From: Meconema thalassinum
Taxonomy: Eukaryota; Arthropoda; Insecta; Orthoptera; Tettigoniidae
Direction: 5' to 3'
Assembly (NCBI GenBank): GCA_946902985.2
Contig: OX336388.2
Coordinates: 1,704,985,978-1,705,049,977 of the forward strand
Length of the DNA stretch: 64,000 nt
Shown: piece after piece, positions 33,457-44,604 of the stretch
Numbering within the stretch: the first letter of the stretch is position 1
Layout: each line of letters begins with the position of its first letter
Position numbers and translations under genes: made by a program
Notes under the pieces: model-generated
Told to the model about the DNA's origin: nothing
The model's database searches: none
The model's input: only the letters and a program-made list of their open reading frames with translations

Positions 33457-33771
33457 GCAAACCAAGGTGGGTATATCCATCGGTTTGGAAATTATGAATA
33501 AGGCCATTTGATAGGCAGAGCGCAGAAGGCGGATGAAAGTGGAAATTCTACGGGTATGCTTTGTCTTCTTTGACTACGCGAATTGATCGAGAAGTTATTC
33601 TAATAAAATAATATTAAAGTATCAGAGTATGATTACCTGTATACATGCTATTACTTATTTACTCGTTCTTTGCTGCAAAACCAAGGTGGGTATATCAACT
33701 GCTTTGAAAGTTATGAATACGGCTATTTGATAGCCAGAGCGCAGTAGGCGGATGACAGTGGAGCTTCTACG
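33456..33771 (+). repeat. Local direct repeat, 219-bp spacing
   Basis: Bases 33456-33553 and 33675-33771 share ACCAAGGTGGGTATATC, TTATGAATA(A/C)GGC, and AGCGCAG(A/T)AGGCGGATGA. They are about 85-90% alike by eye. The left copy abuts the truncated 5' end of the Jockey-like element. Confidence 0.75.
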
Positions 33772-33924
33772 AGGCTGAAATGACAATGTTCAAGTCCCTA
33801 AATCAAACAACATTTCCAAGTAGTAAACCCAGGATCTGATACCAAAATTATTCCTAATACAATTAAATAGGATTAAACGAAACACCAAGCATAAAAATTA
33901 AACAAAACTTTGCAATCCGTAGTG

Positions 33925-34166
33925 AAATAATATATATGAGGTGAGGGAGTGTGGCCTCGTTAAAGATTTAGTGCAGGTCTTTCCAATTGACGCTCTGAGC
34001 ATCGTAATAAGGATGAAATGAACGACGAAGACGTCACTACCATCCAGTCCCCAAGCCAGAGGATTTAAACAATAGGGATGATTTTCCTCCAAAGCCTGGT
34101 CTGGAATTGAACCCGGTACCTTTCCGCCCAAAGCCTGCTGTAGAATACCAACCACTTAGCCACGGG
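33925..34166 (-). repeat. SINE family H, tRNA-like
   Basis: On the minus strand: CCCGTGGCTAAGTGGTTGG (A-box TGGCTAAGTGG), GGGTTCAATTCCAGACC (B-box), then GGGACTGGATGGTAGTGACG and TTCATTTCATCCTTATTACG. Only one copy here. The P-like transposon inserts immediately beyond its head. Confidence 0.65.
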
Positions 34167-34182
34167 TTTGGACGTTACTAAC

Positions 34183-37100
34183 AGCAGGACGAATAGAATA
34201 ATATAGTGTTATCACTCATCGAGTTCATGCGCGCCCCGCTCTTGGCGAGCGCTAGCAGCGCAGACCCCCAACGCTACATAGTCAGCTGTTCAAAACTGGA
34301 ATAACTCCCGGCCTAAAAAAAACTCTTTACGAAGGCCCTGGTTACGGTCATTACAGCACATTCCTTGTTTCGACTTATGAATATTACTTTCAAAGATTTA
34401 TTATTAATATTTTCAGTCCCCATGTAGAAATATCTTTTAAAACCCTCCGTTAGTCGCGAATGGGTCTGACAGCCTCATGTTTCGTTTCAGTTTTAATATC
34501 AAGCTAACAGTTCAAGTTATGATCATATTACACCATACCTTCGTAAGCATTTTTCTTTGAGTTGTGGAATGACGAGCCTAAAAATAACTCTACACGTGTA
34601 ACTCTAGTCATGTGGGATTGCCGATTGGTAACCCCAGGGCGCTCAATGATGTAATATGCTGTCAGTGAGTCATCAGTGATTTGCAGGAGTGCTGATATAG
34701 CGATTATACACACACACTATACACAAACATCCAAATACAGTACATGGAATATATAACCACGATATCACAGCCCTAAAATAACAGGCAACAAAACAACTCA
34801 AATGAAGTAAATTACTCACCAAAACTAGCTTGAGGCCACTTTCGAAAGTTTACGAGTAGACTTAGCAGATTTCCGAGCTTGAAGATCTCTGCGGATTTCT
34901 CTCGCTCTGAAGAAGAATCGGCACTTTAAATAGTGGTAGACTAGTTTAGGAATAATGTCCAAAGTATGTTCAATACAACAGCCAACCCCTGATGGCACAA
35001 CTGAAATTGTCTCAATTGAATCAAGACACTCGTAAAAAATGTCACCCCACATCGAGCTAGATGAGCTCAGTTTCTCATTGATTTTCCTTTCAGTCTGGAA
35101 AAGAATGTCACACACACTTTTGGAGGGACGTGTTAAAAACTTCGTGCCACTATCGGATCCGTAATCTTTTATTTCCGTAAGAGCTGAAAAACGACTTTCA
35201 CTTTCGTCACGGAGAGAACGGACACAGGATAAACACTTAATAAATTTCGAGGATTGCCTAATAACATACCCGGCCACATGATAAACTAAACACTTTTCAA
35301 TCGAAGCATCGGGAACTGGGTTCAACTCCGGCACAGCACTTTCCCAATCTTCAATATTTAAACAGTCTTGAATAACGATTTTGCTTTTTATGGGAGTTTC
35401 CACTGATTTCTTTACAGTCTCGTTGTGCACTTTCACATTTCGGGCCAACATTCGCATTTGGTTTACAAAGGACGTTAGTACTAATTCCCTTTTCGGCTCA
35501 CAATTTCCTCCAGAGGATAGTGCTTGCTTCACAGGAACGTAGATACATTGTAGTAAATGTAAATGAAGAAAATCAATCGTGGATGGATGGTCATCCGAAC
35601 TGAGCGAACGCATGATTCCAAAGTGTCGCTCCAAAGGATCCTGAGTGAGTTTTCCTGTCAGTACATACGCATATCCTCTTTCCCAAAGCCATTCACTCAT
35701 CTCTAATGTACTTTGAATAGTTACCATTAAGGATTCCATAGTCCTAGACGAGGCAAACGTGTTGTCTGTAGATTTTAGAATTTGAAGAAAATTTAGGAGA
35801 GTTCTGTGGGTTGATGAGTTTTTATAAAGAGCCTTACAAGGTATGAATGCATTGAGTGCATCAGAAACGTTGTTCAAGTCACTTGTAAATGCCTCAGTGT
35901 CCTCACTGCCTACAAATCATGTCAGTCCCATTTCTCGATAAAATCGCAGACCTTTGGCGACACTATCGCTCAACAATTGAAATGCGAGCCTGGCATTCAT
36001 TCTTTGAAAGGAGGAGGGATCTAAATGATCTGTTGTCAACTTGGGGCAAGCTCGAAGTCCTGCGTACCCAGAAAGATCTTCCTTAAACAGTTCCCTATAA
36101 AAGCTGAATTTGATTTTATTTCCATTGTACGATAGTTCTACTTTATCGTGGAAAAAATTTCTGATACATTTTAATATATGCACAAAATCTGAAAAAGCCC
36201 AGATCTTCCGTTTCACATCTGCTGGATTCAGAATATAGCATTGCGCTTGTTTTTTCTTCCCACTAATTCCTAAAGATTTCCAGGCTTTTTTATTTGACTG
36301 ACTACCGTCACACGTGAATCCTACCACTCTAGCCCCAGCCGCCTCTAGCTGCATTATAACCTGTATTATAATTTTAGCAAGGATATCTCCTGGAGTTGCA
36401 TTTCTGCTTGCATAAATGGCTATAGGTTGAATCCAGTTCTGTAAAAAAGGTACAAACATAAAAACTAATGCATGATTTGCCATCTGATTTCTTTGACAAT
36501 CTGGTGTAAGTTCACCTAAATCGACTAAGCCATCTACTTTCAGTGAAGAACCATTAAATTGAATCTCTTCTCTTAGCTTAACCTCATCGAATATAACTAC
36601 CCCATACCGTTTATTCTCGTCCATTTCATCCTTGAAATAATTGGAAATAGCACTTATACAATGGGGATTTACTCCATAGGGACATTTAAGTCCTTTGCAG
36701 AGTTTCCTCAAATGGCTTTCAGAGGGAAGAGGTAACAGGTTATGCCGCAGACAGTGTCTGTATCCTTTAGGTGATTTTATTCTAAGTAATAAACTCTCTA
36801 AAAGAAAATCACTACTGTATCTCATACCATGGGGAGATTTTACTTGGCATTTCTTTAACATTGTGTCTATAATAATTTTTTGCTTTTTACTAAGAAACTT
36901 ACAATCTTTAAATTGAACTTCCGTGTTGTTAATCTGTCTCTGTAGGACATTAATCTTAACCTTGGCTGAGGACAGACTACATTTTGCTCGCATTAAATTA
37001 CGATTTGCATTCTTTAGTCGCCTTTTGAGAGACAATATTGTCTTTTCGGCATCAGTAAGAGAACTAGGTTGGCCCTGAATCTGACAACAACTAGGTTGAC

Positions 37101-37785
37101 TTTGAACTTCACCGCTTGCTGTTGGAATAATTGTTTCACTCACATTGCGATTCTTGTTTCTTGCCCCCTTGATGCTGCCTTCATTCCGTTTCCTACTGGG
37201 GGCCTTTCGTGATTTTACCTCAGTGGATAGATATTTCGGTAAATTTGGAAAAATGTGAGGTACCGATCCTGGTTTTAATTTCCACTTGACACGACGAAGT
37301 TCCACTTTCTCACCATTCACTACGAAACAGTCCGCCTTTATAATTAAATCTTCCGAAAAATGCACGTCACAGATCCTACTTTTGGTCGACAATTGCTGAT
37401 CTTTCCGCGGAATAACTCGCGCCCATTTCGCAAACAAATTTGTTTCTTTTGGCGGTGTGAAAAAATGTCTACCATCAGCTTTCCTTCCATAACCAGATTT
37501 ACATCCAGGAACGAAGCAGTACGACATTTTCCCGAAACAGCAGAAAATTTAGTTGTTTGCACACACAAAGCACTACACAGACATTCGTAAACTATTATAA
37601 AGAAACAAATTCACTCGCATAGCATGACTTCTCGCGCACAGGATGTTACAGTTGACTAACCGCGAAAATACTTGTCACACGTGCGTAAGGTTCGGCGCGA
37701 CTTCCGCGCCACGCACTGGCTGGACCATGAACTACAATGCTTTAGGAGCGGAGTGATGACACTATTTGTTTCTATTCGTCCTGCT
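34183..37785 (-). mobile_element. P-element/THAP9-like DNA transposon with 35-bp terminal inverted repeats
   Basis: Left end 34183-34217 starts AGCAGGACGAATAGAA. The right end 37751-37785 is its inverted counterpart, with 31 of 35 positions identical. The interior is filled by one long transposase frame on the minus strand, with about 225 bp of leader and about 600 bp after the stop. GC-rich short inverted motifs lie inside both ends (GCGCGCCCCGCTC near 34230, GGCGCGACTTCCGCGCC near 37694) and could be transposase or host binding sites. I could not find the 8-bp direct duplication expected for P elements: the flanks are TTACTAAC and AACAGTAA. The right end abuts a SINE C, the left end a SINE H. 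Confidence 0.85.
34825..37527 (-). pseudogene. P-element/THAP9-like transposase, 900 codons with one in-frame stop
   Basis: N-terminal THAP zinc finger: C4-x4-C9-x43-C53-x2-H56 with KWARVIP and a SVPHIFP box at 88-94. A basic linker and a predicted coiled coil follow at about 160-210 (LKRRLKNANRNLMRAK). The P-type RNase H-like catalytic region has D314 (VIFDEVKL), D407 (GFTCDGSQSNKKAW), D447 (FSDFVHILKCIRN) and the late acid E633 (TQDPLERHFGIMRS). A C-terminal block carries YHVAGYVIR and FIKCLSCVRSL. The start ATG at 37527 precedes the first zinc cysteine by three residues. The only disruption is TGA at 35917-35919 after REMGLT; reading resumes in the same frame for another 363 codons to TAG at 34825. 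A strong splice-donor-like GTGAGTAA lies just past the stop. The family cuts and pastes DNA in the nucleus. With the stop, this copy lacks the late catalytic acid. Confidence 0.85.
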
Positions 37786-37791
37786 AACAGT

Positions 37792-37860
37792 AATGTTACG
37801 GGTTAAACGACCCTTTAAACTGTTGTGGGTAGAGACACCGGGGTGTCGGAATTTTGCTAA
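37792..37860 (-). repeat. SINE family C, 3' fragment
   Basis: TAATGTTACGGGTTAAACGACCC and GAGACACCGGGGTGTCGGAATTTTGC match the SINE C 3' half in reverse, diverged. Confidence 0.6.
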
Positions 37861-37882
37861 GGACACTTGACTGTCACATTAT

Positions 37883-37967
<85 letters not shown>
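37883..37967 (+). repeat. TAA microsatellite
   Basis: About 28 uninterrupted TAA units. An asparagine run in the overlapping frame is an artefact of it. Confidence 0.97.
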
Positions 37968-37984
37968 ATTTCCATGCCTTTTCT

Positions 37985-38075
37985 TATTGCAAGGAAAAGG
38001 AAGCTTGAACTTTTACGTGCATCCAAATATTGCGATCATAAGCTGCGGGACTTCAGTTTTTATGTAGAATGTGAA
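37985..38075 (-). repeat. SINE family A, 3' part
   Basis: AAAAGGAAGCTTGAACTTTTACGTG, then ATTGCGATCATAAGCTGCGGGAC: tail-side half of family A. Confidence 0.7.
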
Positions 38076-38886
38076 CCAATGAATGAGATTTTTTTTCATT
38101 TTTGATGTGTAACATCTTTCCACTCGGTTGCTGGATATTTTTGTGGGAGTGATTTTGAAAAATGGGACGGAAGTGGATCGAACGGAAGTGTGTAAGACGC
38201 ACTACCAGCTGGATCGTATCCCCCCTGGTCATTCATCACCACACAAAAATCTGTATTATTTACACACTAATAATACATAACGATTCCAAGACTCTCTTTT
38301 TTTTTCTTCACTGCCTACTTGATATTTCTACTCTCGCACTGCCTTCTTGATACTCTGCTGCTAATCATACCAATATGACTCATTTTAACAGAATCCATAT
38401 GAAGTAACGTGTTGGTCTGTGAATCAAGAGGTCCGGGAACTGGGCAAGCCTTTCATGATCTACTGCTGTGCACATTGCATTTACTCGCAAGTTGGCCTAT
38501 TTATAAGGAATTTAAGGTTATGAGCGGTGTCGCGTCTATTAATCTAGTTGATCCATATCATATTCTTTATTTAGGCTAGTGCTGGTGGAAGCTACAAATC
38601 ATCTAATAAAATGAGTTCCGTATTATATACTACAATATCTGTAAAACACTCCCTTTTACAATGGATTAATATTTGTGCCAATAATATTATAAAATACCGA
38701 AGTATCAACAATTTCACATGAGGTTTCTTCTATGTCAGATGTTACACATCATATGCGACTACTTTAACATCTCACCTGCATTGGAACGGAATCGAAACTA
38801 GGCTACCTAGGTACTTACTAGCGAAACACATCCTGTATGCTGAAGTTTCCGAATGCTGTACAGACGACTGTGTCCTCAATAATTGT
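38076..38886. other. Unassigned DNA
   Basis: No gene or named repeat seen. Confidence 0.4.
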
Positions 38887-39175
38887 TGCTGTTGTTTCAT
38901 TTATGGGGCTTGCGATACCGTGGACATCAGTCTCGTGTATTTAGGTGTGTGTGTTGAATATATTTGATAACCTTTGTTTCTATGATCGCCCTTTCAGTGC
39001 GTGAACCTGCAATAGGGGATATGATTTGGGAATGAGGCAGTCGTGGTACCATTTACCTGGAAGAAAAGTGGACTAGCATTTCTAGGTGGAATCGAATACA
39101 TTTCATTTTCAATATTCTTCTCACGAGGCTGAGCGTGTCCTATTCCAGCCCTTAGACCAAAATTATTTTTTGGCA
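38887..39175 (-). repeat. SINE family F
   Basis: TTGTTGCTGTTGTTTCATTTATGGGGCTTGCGATACCG (3' end, reversed), GGCAGTCGTGGTACC, ACGAGGCTGAGCGTGTCCTATTCCAGCCCTTAGACC. The tRNA-like head is missing. Confidence 0.7.
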
Positions 39176-39267
39176 GTCTGGAATTAATCTATGGAGCTTT
39201 GGGACAGGAGCCTCAATATACCAGAAGGCAACTCCCTAAATAGTAACCGCAGCTAGTGTCGATGTGA

Positions 39268-39462
39268 TTGACTGGCTGTGTGGTTCAGCGGTAACGGACT
39301 CGCCTGCTGTTCCCAAGATTGCAGGATCGAATCCTGGAGTAGTCATTTGGCATTTGAGGGTGCACAAATTACTGACACGTTAAAGATCCCCTTCAGATCA
39401 ACATTCCGGCACCCCGGCGTCTCTAAAAGCCAGAGCAATTAGAAGGGACGTAAAACCAATAA

Positions 39463-39532
<70 letters not shown>

Positions 39533-39535
39533 GTT
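39268..39535 (+). repeat. SINE family C with long ATT tail
   Basis: Complete head to tail: CTGGCTGTGTGGTTCAGCGG (A-box-like), GCAGGATCGAATCCTGG (B-box), CATTTGAGGGTGCACAAATT, ACGTTAAAGATCCCCTTCAG, CACCCCGGCGTCTCTAAAAGCC, GGGACGTAAAACCAATAACA. A tail of about 24 ATT units (39463-39535) follows. Confidence 0.85.
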
Positions 39536-40130
39536 ATTAGTATCAGTGGCGATGAATTGGGAGAACTCAGTCTCGATATGGATGCGAGACCAAACTTCGC
39601 TTGGGCAGCTAAATTAAACAACGACTTCCGTAATGGAAACTCAACTTGTGCACACGCAACAGTTGAAGGCTGGCACGATAATTTGATTACACTGCGATCG
39701 AAGTGAAAAACAAAAAAGAGGGAATAATTAATAAGAAAAGGGTGCCTCGTAAGTAATTTGAACAAGAAGTTAATGTCCTTAACGAGAAATCTCACAGCCT
39801 TATTATATAAAATTGTCACGGGTCGGTTCACATTGCTGAGCGAACGATCTGCGAGCAGACAAAATAATAGTTGATCGCACACGAGGGAAAATCAACCCTG
39901 CCACTCCATATTAGTGCTCATAGACATGCCTTCCAAACGGCGCGCGTCGAAGATCTTACGTTGCATTCCGACAGTTCAAGTAATGCGAGGTTCAATCGGG
40001 GAAGGATTTACCACTACGTTAACCTACAGCCTATATGGCCACACCCCAGGATACTAGGACCTCTAACTGTATAAGCATATAAAAGTGTTGAATAATGTTC
40101 GAAGCTAATTCTAAGGGAGAGATAATATGG
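39536..40130. other. Unassigned DNA
   Basis: No gene or repeat recognised. The minus-strand frame at 39439-39882 is chance reading through the ATT tail. Confidence 0.45.
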
Positions 40131-40134
40131 TTTA

Positions 40135-40592
40135 CAAGGGAAGTATTAGGTAAGACAGGTCGAAACCTATCTTGAAACTTTGTAGACGCAATCGTTGTAC
40201 TATAAGAGGACAACGTGCGGAAAATCAGCTGCCAGATTGAACTACAAGGCTCCAAAATCTTGTGGCGAATCTCTCATATAAATCAATGGGAAGTAGCGAG
40301 TACCGTACATGTTGGAACGGACAGCCCTGACGACTCGGCCACTCAAGGCTGGTGGGAAGCAGTGGCACGCTCCAGTCAGCATATACGCCCCACCACGTGA
40401 CTACTCCGAGTACCAGAGATGTCCAGCTTCTCCAGCCGTCATGCCTGCGTACCAGGATGTCAGGTACGATTTCGGAGCCTTGCAATTCAATCTGGTGGCT
40501 GATTTTCCGCACGTTGTCCTCTTATAGTACAAGGATTGAGTCCACAAAGTTTCAAGATAGGTTTCGACCTGTCTAACCTGATACTTCCCTTG
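40135..40592. mobile_element. Foldback MITE with about 120-bp inverted arms and TTA duplication
   Basis: The left arm, from CAAGGGAAGTATTAGGTAAG (40135 to about 40255), is inverted at about 40470-40592. Shared inner blocks are CAGGTCGAAACCTATCTTGAAAC, GAGGACAACGTGCGGAAAATCAG and CAAGGCTCC. TTA stands on both sides (40132-40134 and 40593-40595), consistent with a 3-bp target duplication. The 215-bp centre is single-copy, with no coding sequence. A 3-bp TTA duplication fits PIF/Harbinger-mobilised MITEs; the ends do not otherwise prove it. Confidence 0.75.
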
Positions 40593-40614
40593 TTAGAATT
40601 TGTAACTGAATCGA

Positions 40615-40935
40615 TAGCTACGCTCGCTAAAGCGCAGCGCTAGGCCATGGGGCCAAGCTATCTGCGGGGTCGGTAAACTTGGATTCGAGCCCCGCCGTTG
40701 GCCGTCCTTGAAATGGTTTTCCGTGGTTACCCATTTTCAACTTCAGACAAATGACACGGCCGCTTCCTTCCAGATCCTTGCCCAGTATCATTCATAATCA
40801 TTCATTTCATCTCTCGTTAATTCCTCTAATGAGGTTGGCATCTGAATGGGCATACGGCCGTAAAAACCATCCGCTTCATAGACTTTCGTCGCATCTCATC
40901 CCCGACCCCGTTGAAACGGGAATAATAACAATACA
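40615..40935 (+). repeat. SINE family B
   Basis: Head GCTACGCTCGCTAAAGCGCAG, B-box-like GGATTCGAGCCCCGCCG, then GGCCGTCCTTGAAATGGTTTTCC, CATTTCATCTCTCGTTAATTCC, GCATCTCATCCCCGACCCCG and an AATAATAAC tail. Confidence 0.85.
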
Positions 40936-41014
40936 GAATACTGAATATGATGACTCACCCTGAGTATCCAAATACACAGATGTAAAAAAGAAATTACAGT
41001 ACAGTACTTGTTGT

Positions 41015-41195
41015 TGCTGTTGTTGTTCTTCTATTTGAGAGGTTTGGACATCGTGGCCATTTAGCACCACGTAATTGGGTGTGTGCCTGGTAACCTGCGT
41101 TATTGTGATGTGTGTGTATTTGTGTGTATGTGTGTGTATTTTGCCTCCGCGGTGACCGTCAAGAATGCTAGCCACTACGCAACGAGGCGGACTTA
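41015..41195 (-). repeat. SINE family F, internally deleted
   Basis: The 3' end (GTTGTTCTTCTATTTGAGAGGTTTGGACATCGTGGCCATTTAGC) is followed directly by the head (CGGTGACCGTCAAGAATGCTAGCCACTACGCAACGAGGCGG). The body in between is lost, apart from a GTGTGT-rich stretch. Confidence 0.7.
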
Positions 41196-41219
41196 TAACA
41201 ATTTTTATATGAGCCATAG

Positions 41220-42330
41220 GAGATAGAAAAAATCAGCCCTCGTAGTTTTCAGCATTTTCAATACATTCATTAATATTCTAGTAGGTACAGCAACCTTCAG
41301 ACCAAATTCATAATGTTTTATATTTGGAAAAGAAGTATAGACTGTACATGCCTACTTCTGTGGTTCTACATGTGTTGGATGAAGCTTCAAGATAAAATCA
41401 AGAGTGACAGCAATGAAAAGTTACTTCCGAAATACAATTATCAACGAATCATTGGTCGGCAAGGTTGGGCACCTGTAGAGTTTCGTCAAACAATTATTAG
41501 ATGCATTAGAACACCGGGGATGGTATAGCTACATGTTCTAATGAGAAATTGGGTTGTGTAAATACCTGTATTTACGACTGACATTTTAGAACGTTTCCAA
41601 CATACGAGGCTCTACAGAATGAGATAGCTACGGTAAGTGACGCTGTACTGTAGACTACGTTTGTATAACTATTTCATGTCAATCGACTCAGGGAACGGTT
41701 TAAATTTTATGGAAAAGAGGTAGACAAATTTATCAAACTCAAACATAGGGCTATCAGTTCGATAAACGTAGGAGAATGAAAAGAAATCGAGAAGATGAAA
41801 ATCACAGCGAAGTAGAATTTGATTGAAAATCCGATATGAAAGTGCATAGGCTATATCATAATAGTAGATAGAATTATGCCAAAACTAGGAGAAAGACCAT
41901 CGTATACAACGAACTAAACAAAGAATAAGGGGCGTTGTCAATAATTTACGCACTCTTTCTTCGAAGGACATTTAAAGGCATCCTAAACTTGTTGGGAAAA
42001 GATACTCAGATGATGTACCTTTCAAATTAAATGAATCATTTTCTCTCGTAGACTTTCGCAGCCGGAAATGATGCTGTTAGCTAGAACTATGTTGAAGTTG
42101 TCCGAGCTTGTAGGCCGTGGTCCGTGGCCTGGACATCTTGAACATAGTTATGAACGCCGGCCGTGAAAGCCTAAGCTGTTATATCTGTTAGCTCTAGTTG
42201 ATATTAAATTGTCATAGAGAAACAATGAAACATGGATAAGTGCATTCCTTGTAAACTATCAGTATTCCATCGCCAAATAAGTCAGTATAATTATTTAAAT
42301 GACCGTGTACGGTATTTCTGAGACACTGAA
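41220..42330. other. Unassigned DNA
   Basis: The frame at 41313-41528 (71 codons, cysteine- and tryptophan-rich start) has no recognised domain. Nothing else named. Confidence 0.4.
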
Positions 42331-42721
42331 TGACCACTCTCCACTAGTAATACGGTAGACGGTATCTATGCCAGTCGCAGGCAGCGGTCTGACACTACAT
42401 AATAAACAATATGAGAGACAGACATAACCATTGATTATGTCTACTACCCGAGATTAGAGTCGTCTACCATTACTAAATAAGCTTAATATAACGATGACGA
42501 AACGTCAGCAACAAAGAAATTCGGGACGCGGCAAAACAGCCCGACGCACTACAGTTAATTGAAAAATGTTTACATTTAAATAATTTTTGAATAATTTATA
42601 CTATTGTCACGTGTACAGCCGGAAATTGTTAGAAACGTTCTCGAGAAAGATTTGTTTTTCTAGTCTCGTCATCGCTCGTAGAATGTGTATCCTAACATCT
42701 ATTACTAGTGGAGAGCGGTCA
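42331..42721. mobile_element. MITE-like element with 21-bp inverted ends
   Basis: TGACCACTCTCCACTAGTAAT (42331-42351) is inverted at 42701-42721 (ATTACTAGTGGAGAGCGGTCA) with one mismatch. The 391-bp unit has no coding frame. No clear target duplication. Confidence 0.6.
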
Positions 42722-42894
42722 TATAAATGACTGTTCTCTTTAGCAAGCGAAGACTGCAGGGAATTGACTTATCCATGAATTTGCAATCAGGAAAACTTGA
42801 CGAAAACATTTAACATGAGTCGTCATAGAACAATTTTTCATTCATTTTTATGACAATGACATAACCTAAAAATTAAAAATAATAATAGTCTAAT

Positions 42895-43375
42895 AATAAT
42901 CAAGTCAAAAACATCGAGAAAAAAGAGAGAAAAATCCTCAGAACGATCTTAGGAACAAAATATGAAAACGGGGTTTGTATGAAAAAGAAGTCACATGAAA
43001 TCCATAAGAGTATTGAAAAAGTAACAGATTTTCTTAGGAAAATGAGACTAAATTTGAATGGATGACAGTACGCTAACAAAGAAATTTTTAACCAAGCAGT
43101 ATTTCTTAAAAAATAAAAATAAAATTTGGCTGGTACAAATAGCAAAAGGCCTTCAAGAAATTTGTATTAAAGAAGAAATAATTTACAATAGGTCGAAATT
43201 TAGAACCCTGATAAACAAATACAAATTTGCTGAGAAACCTACACGGAAGAATACAGGATGGACAGAAGAACGCAAAAGAGAGCATGGTGAACTGATGAAG
43301 AGATATTGCGAAGAAAAGATAAAACATTGTGCTAATCAAGTTCTAACGCGCTCCTTAAATGAGAATAACGAATCA
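42895..43375 (+). pseudogene. LINE 3' end, reverse transcriptase C-terminal tail
   Basis: Frames carry VKNIEKKERKILRTILGTKYENG, HEIHKSIEKVTDFLRKMRL, then MDDSTLTKKFLTKQYF. Next come GLQEICIKEEIIYNRSKFRTLI and TGWTEERKREHGELMKRYCEEK. This is the best-preserved of the four 3' ends of this LINE lineage. It is followed by a TAA/AAT tract at 43377-43400. At least one frameshift separates the first and second blocks. Confidence 0.75.
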
Positions 43376-43514
43376 AATAATAATAATAATAATAATAATA
43401 CATTAATAATACATCATTTAACTTTTCGACTATGCTATTATTTTGATTTTTATATTTAGTAATTAGTAGTTACATTGTCAAACATTAGTAAATCTCCCCG
43501 TTATGTCAATGTGA

Positions 43515-43970
43515 TTTGTGGTGGTTATTGTATAATTTACAAGCTAGGGATACCGTGGGCATCAGCGCCGTACGAAGGTGTGCCTGTAATTTCTCTGATA
43601 ATCTGCCTGTCTTGTCTACAAGAATTAGTTTCATCACCGTTAAAGAACTTCAGGTTTAAAAAAAACATCCATTGGAGAAATGTAACAAATTAAACATATT
43701 TAATTTAAAAACTATAGAAAGTGTACTGTAAAATGTAAACGACAAACAGAACCAATACCTATAGGCTTAACATTATACACTCCGTACGAATACAACACCA
43801 CCTACACTTGTAGGTTGTCCCCATCGACAACGTAAAACATCTCTTTTGACATGGCAAACATCAATATTGTGTTATCTCACAATTGCTAACGACTAAGCAA
43901 TGAATGAACATCAGCAAAATACGTAGTTGATTTCATCTGAAATGTGTGTAAACAATCTAAATAGTATGTT
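43515..43970 (-). repeat. Decayed SINE F piece and unassigned DNA
   Basis: ACAAGCTAGGGATACCGTGGGCATCAGCGCCGTA (43541 onward) followed by TCTGATAATCTGCCTGTCTTGTC resembles the family F 3' region. The rest is unrecognised. Confidence 0.4.
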
Positions 43971-43971
43971 C

Positions 43972-44250
43972 ATCCCCTATCGTGTTCCTTTCAACGACGT
44001 CCGGATGAGATTCGATGGATTTCTATGTGGTGGATATCCTCCTTGTGCCAACGTTGTGAGAGGAGTCAATGAGTGATAAAATGAATTAAACTGGGCAAGA
44101 AGTTGGAAGGTATCGTCTCAGCATTTGCCTGGAGTTGAAAATAATGGAAAATCTTTCCAAGAGGGGCCGACGGTAGGGATTTTGAACCCACTTGTCAGCA
44201 GATAGTTTGGCCCCATGTCCTTGTGCAGCGCCTTAGCGAGCGTAACATCA
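43972..44250 (-). repeat. SINE family B, degenerate
   Basis: CCCCTATCGTGTTCCTTTCAACGACGTCCGGATGAG, GTGAGAGGAGTCAATGAGTGATAAAATGAATTAAACTGGGCAAG, and GGGGCCGACGGTAGGGATTTTGAACCC match family B in reverse, through to the head. Confidence 0.7.
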
Positions 44251-44604
44251 ACGTAAAAACAACTAAAATAGTAATTGAGTGAAAATCTCTGTCTGTGCTT
44301 GGTTAGGAGACAGCTGTTGCCACACGATTGGTACCGTTTGCCTGGACGTGAAGTGGAAATCCACGGAAAGCCACTTTAGTATGACACAGTGATGTTTCCT
44401 CAGTTTATAGAGGAAATGGGACACACGATTTCTTCTAAATGCCAACTGTAGCGTACAACTAACGGACAAAATTATTGGTCTGTAATGGAAAAGTGCACGA
44501 ACTGTACGAACTCAATATTACTGTACGCTATATAAACTTAAAACTCTTTGGATGTTTCAATTTGCAATAGTGAAACTTCTTCCTTTTTTGTCTTTGCCTT
44601 TTTA

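Noticed and set aside
37867..38067. Asparagine-run open frame
   Set aside because: Produced entirely by the TAA microsatellite.
39268..39330. Possible tRNA gene at the SINE C head
   Set aside because: Internal promoter boxes only; no cloverleaf with a closed acceptor stem, and the rest is SINE.
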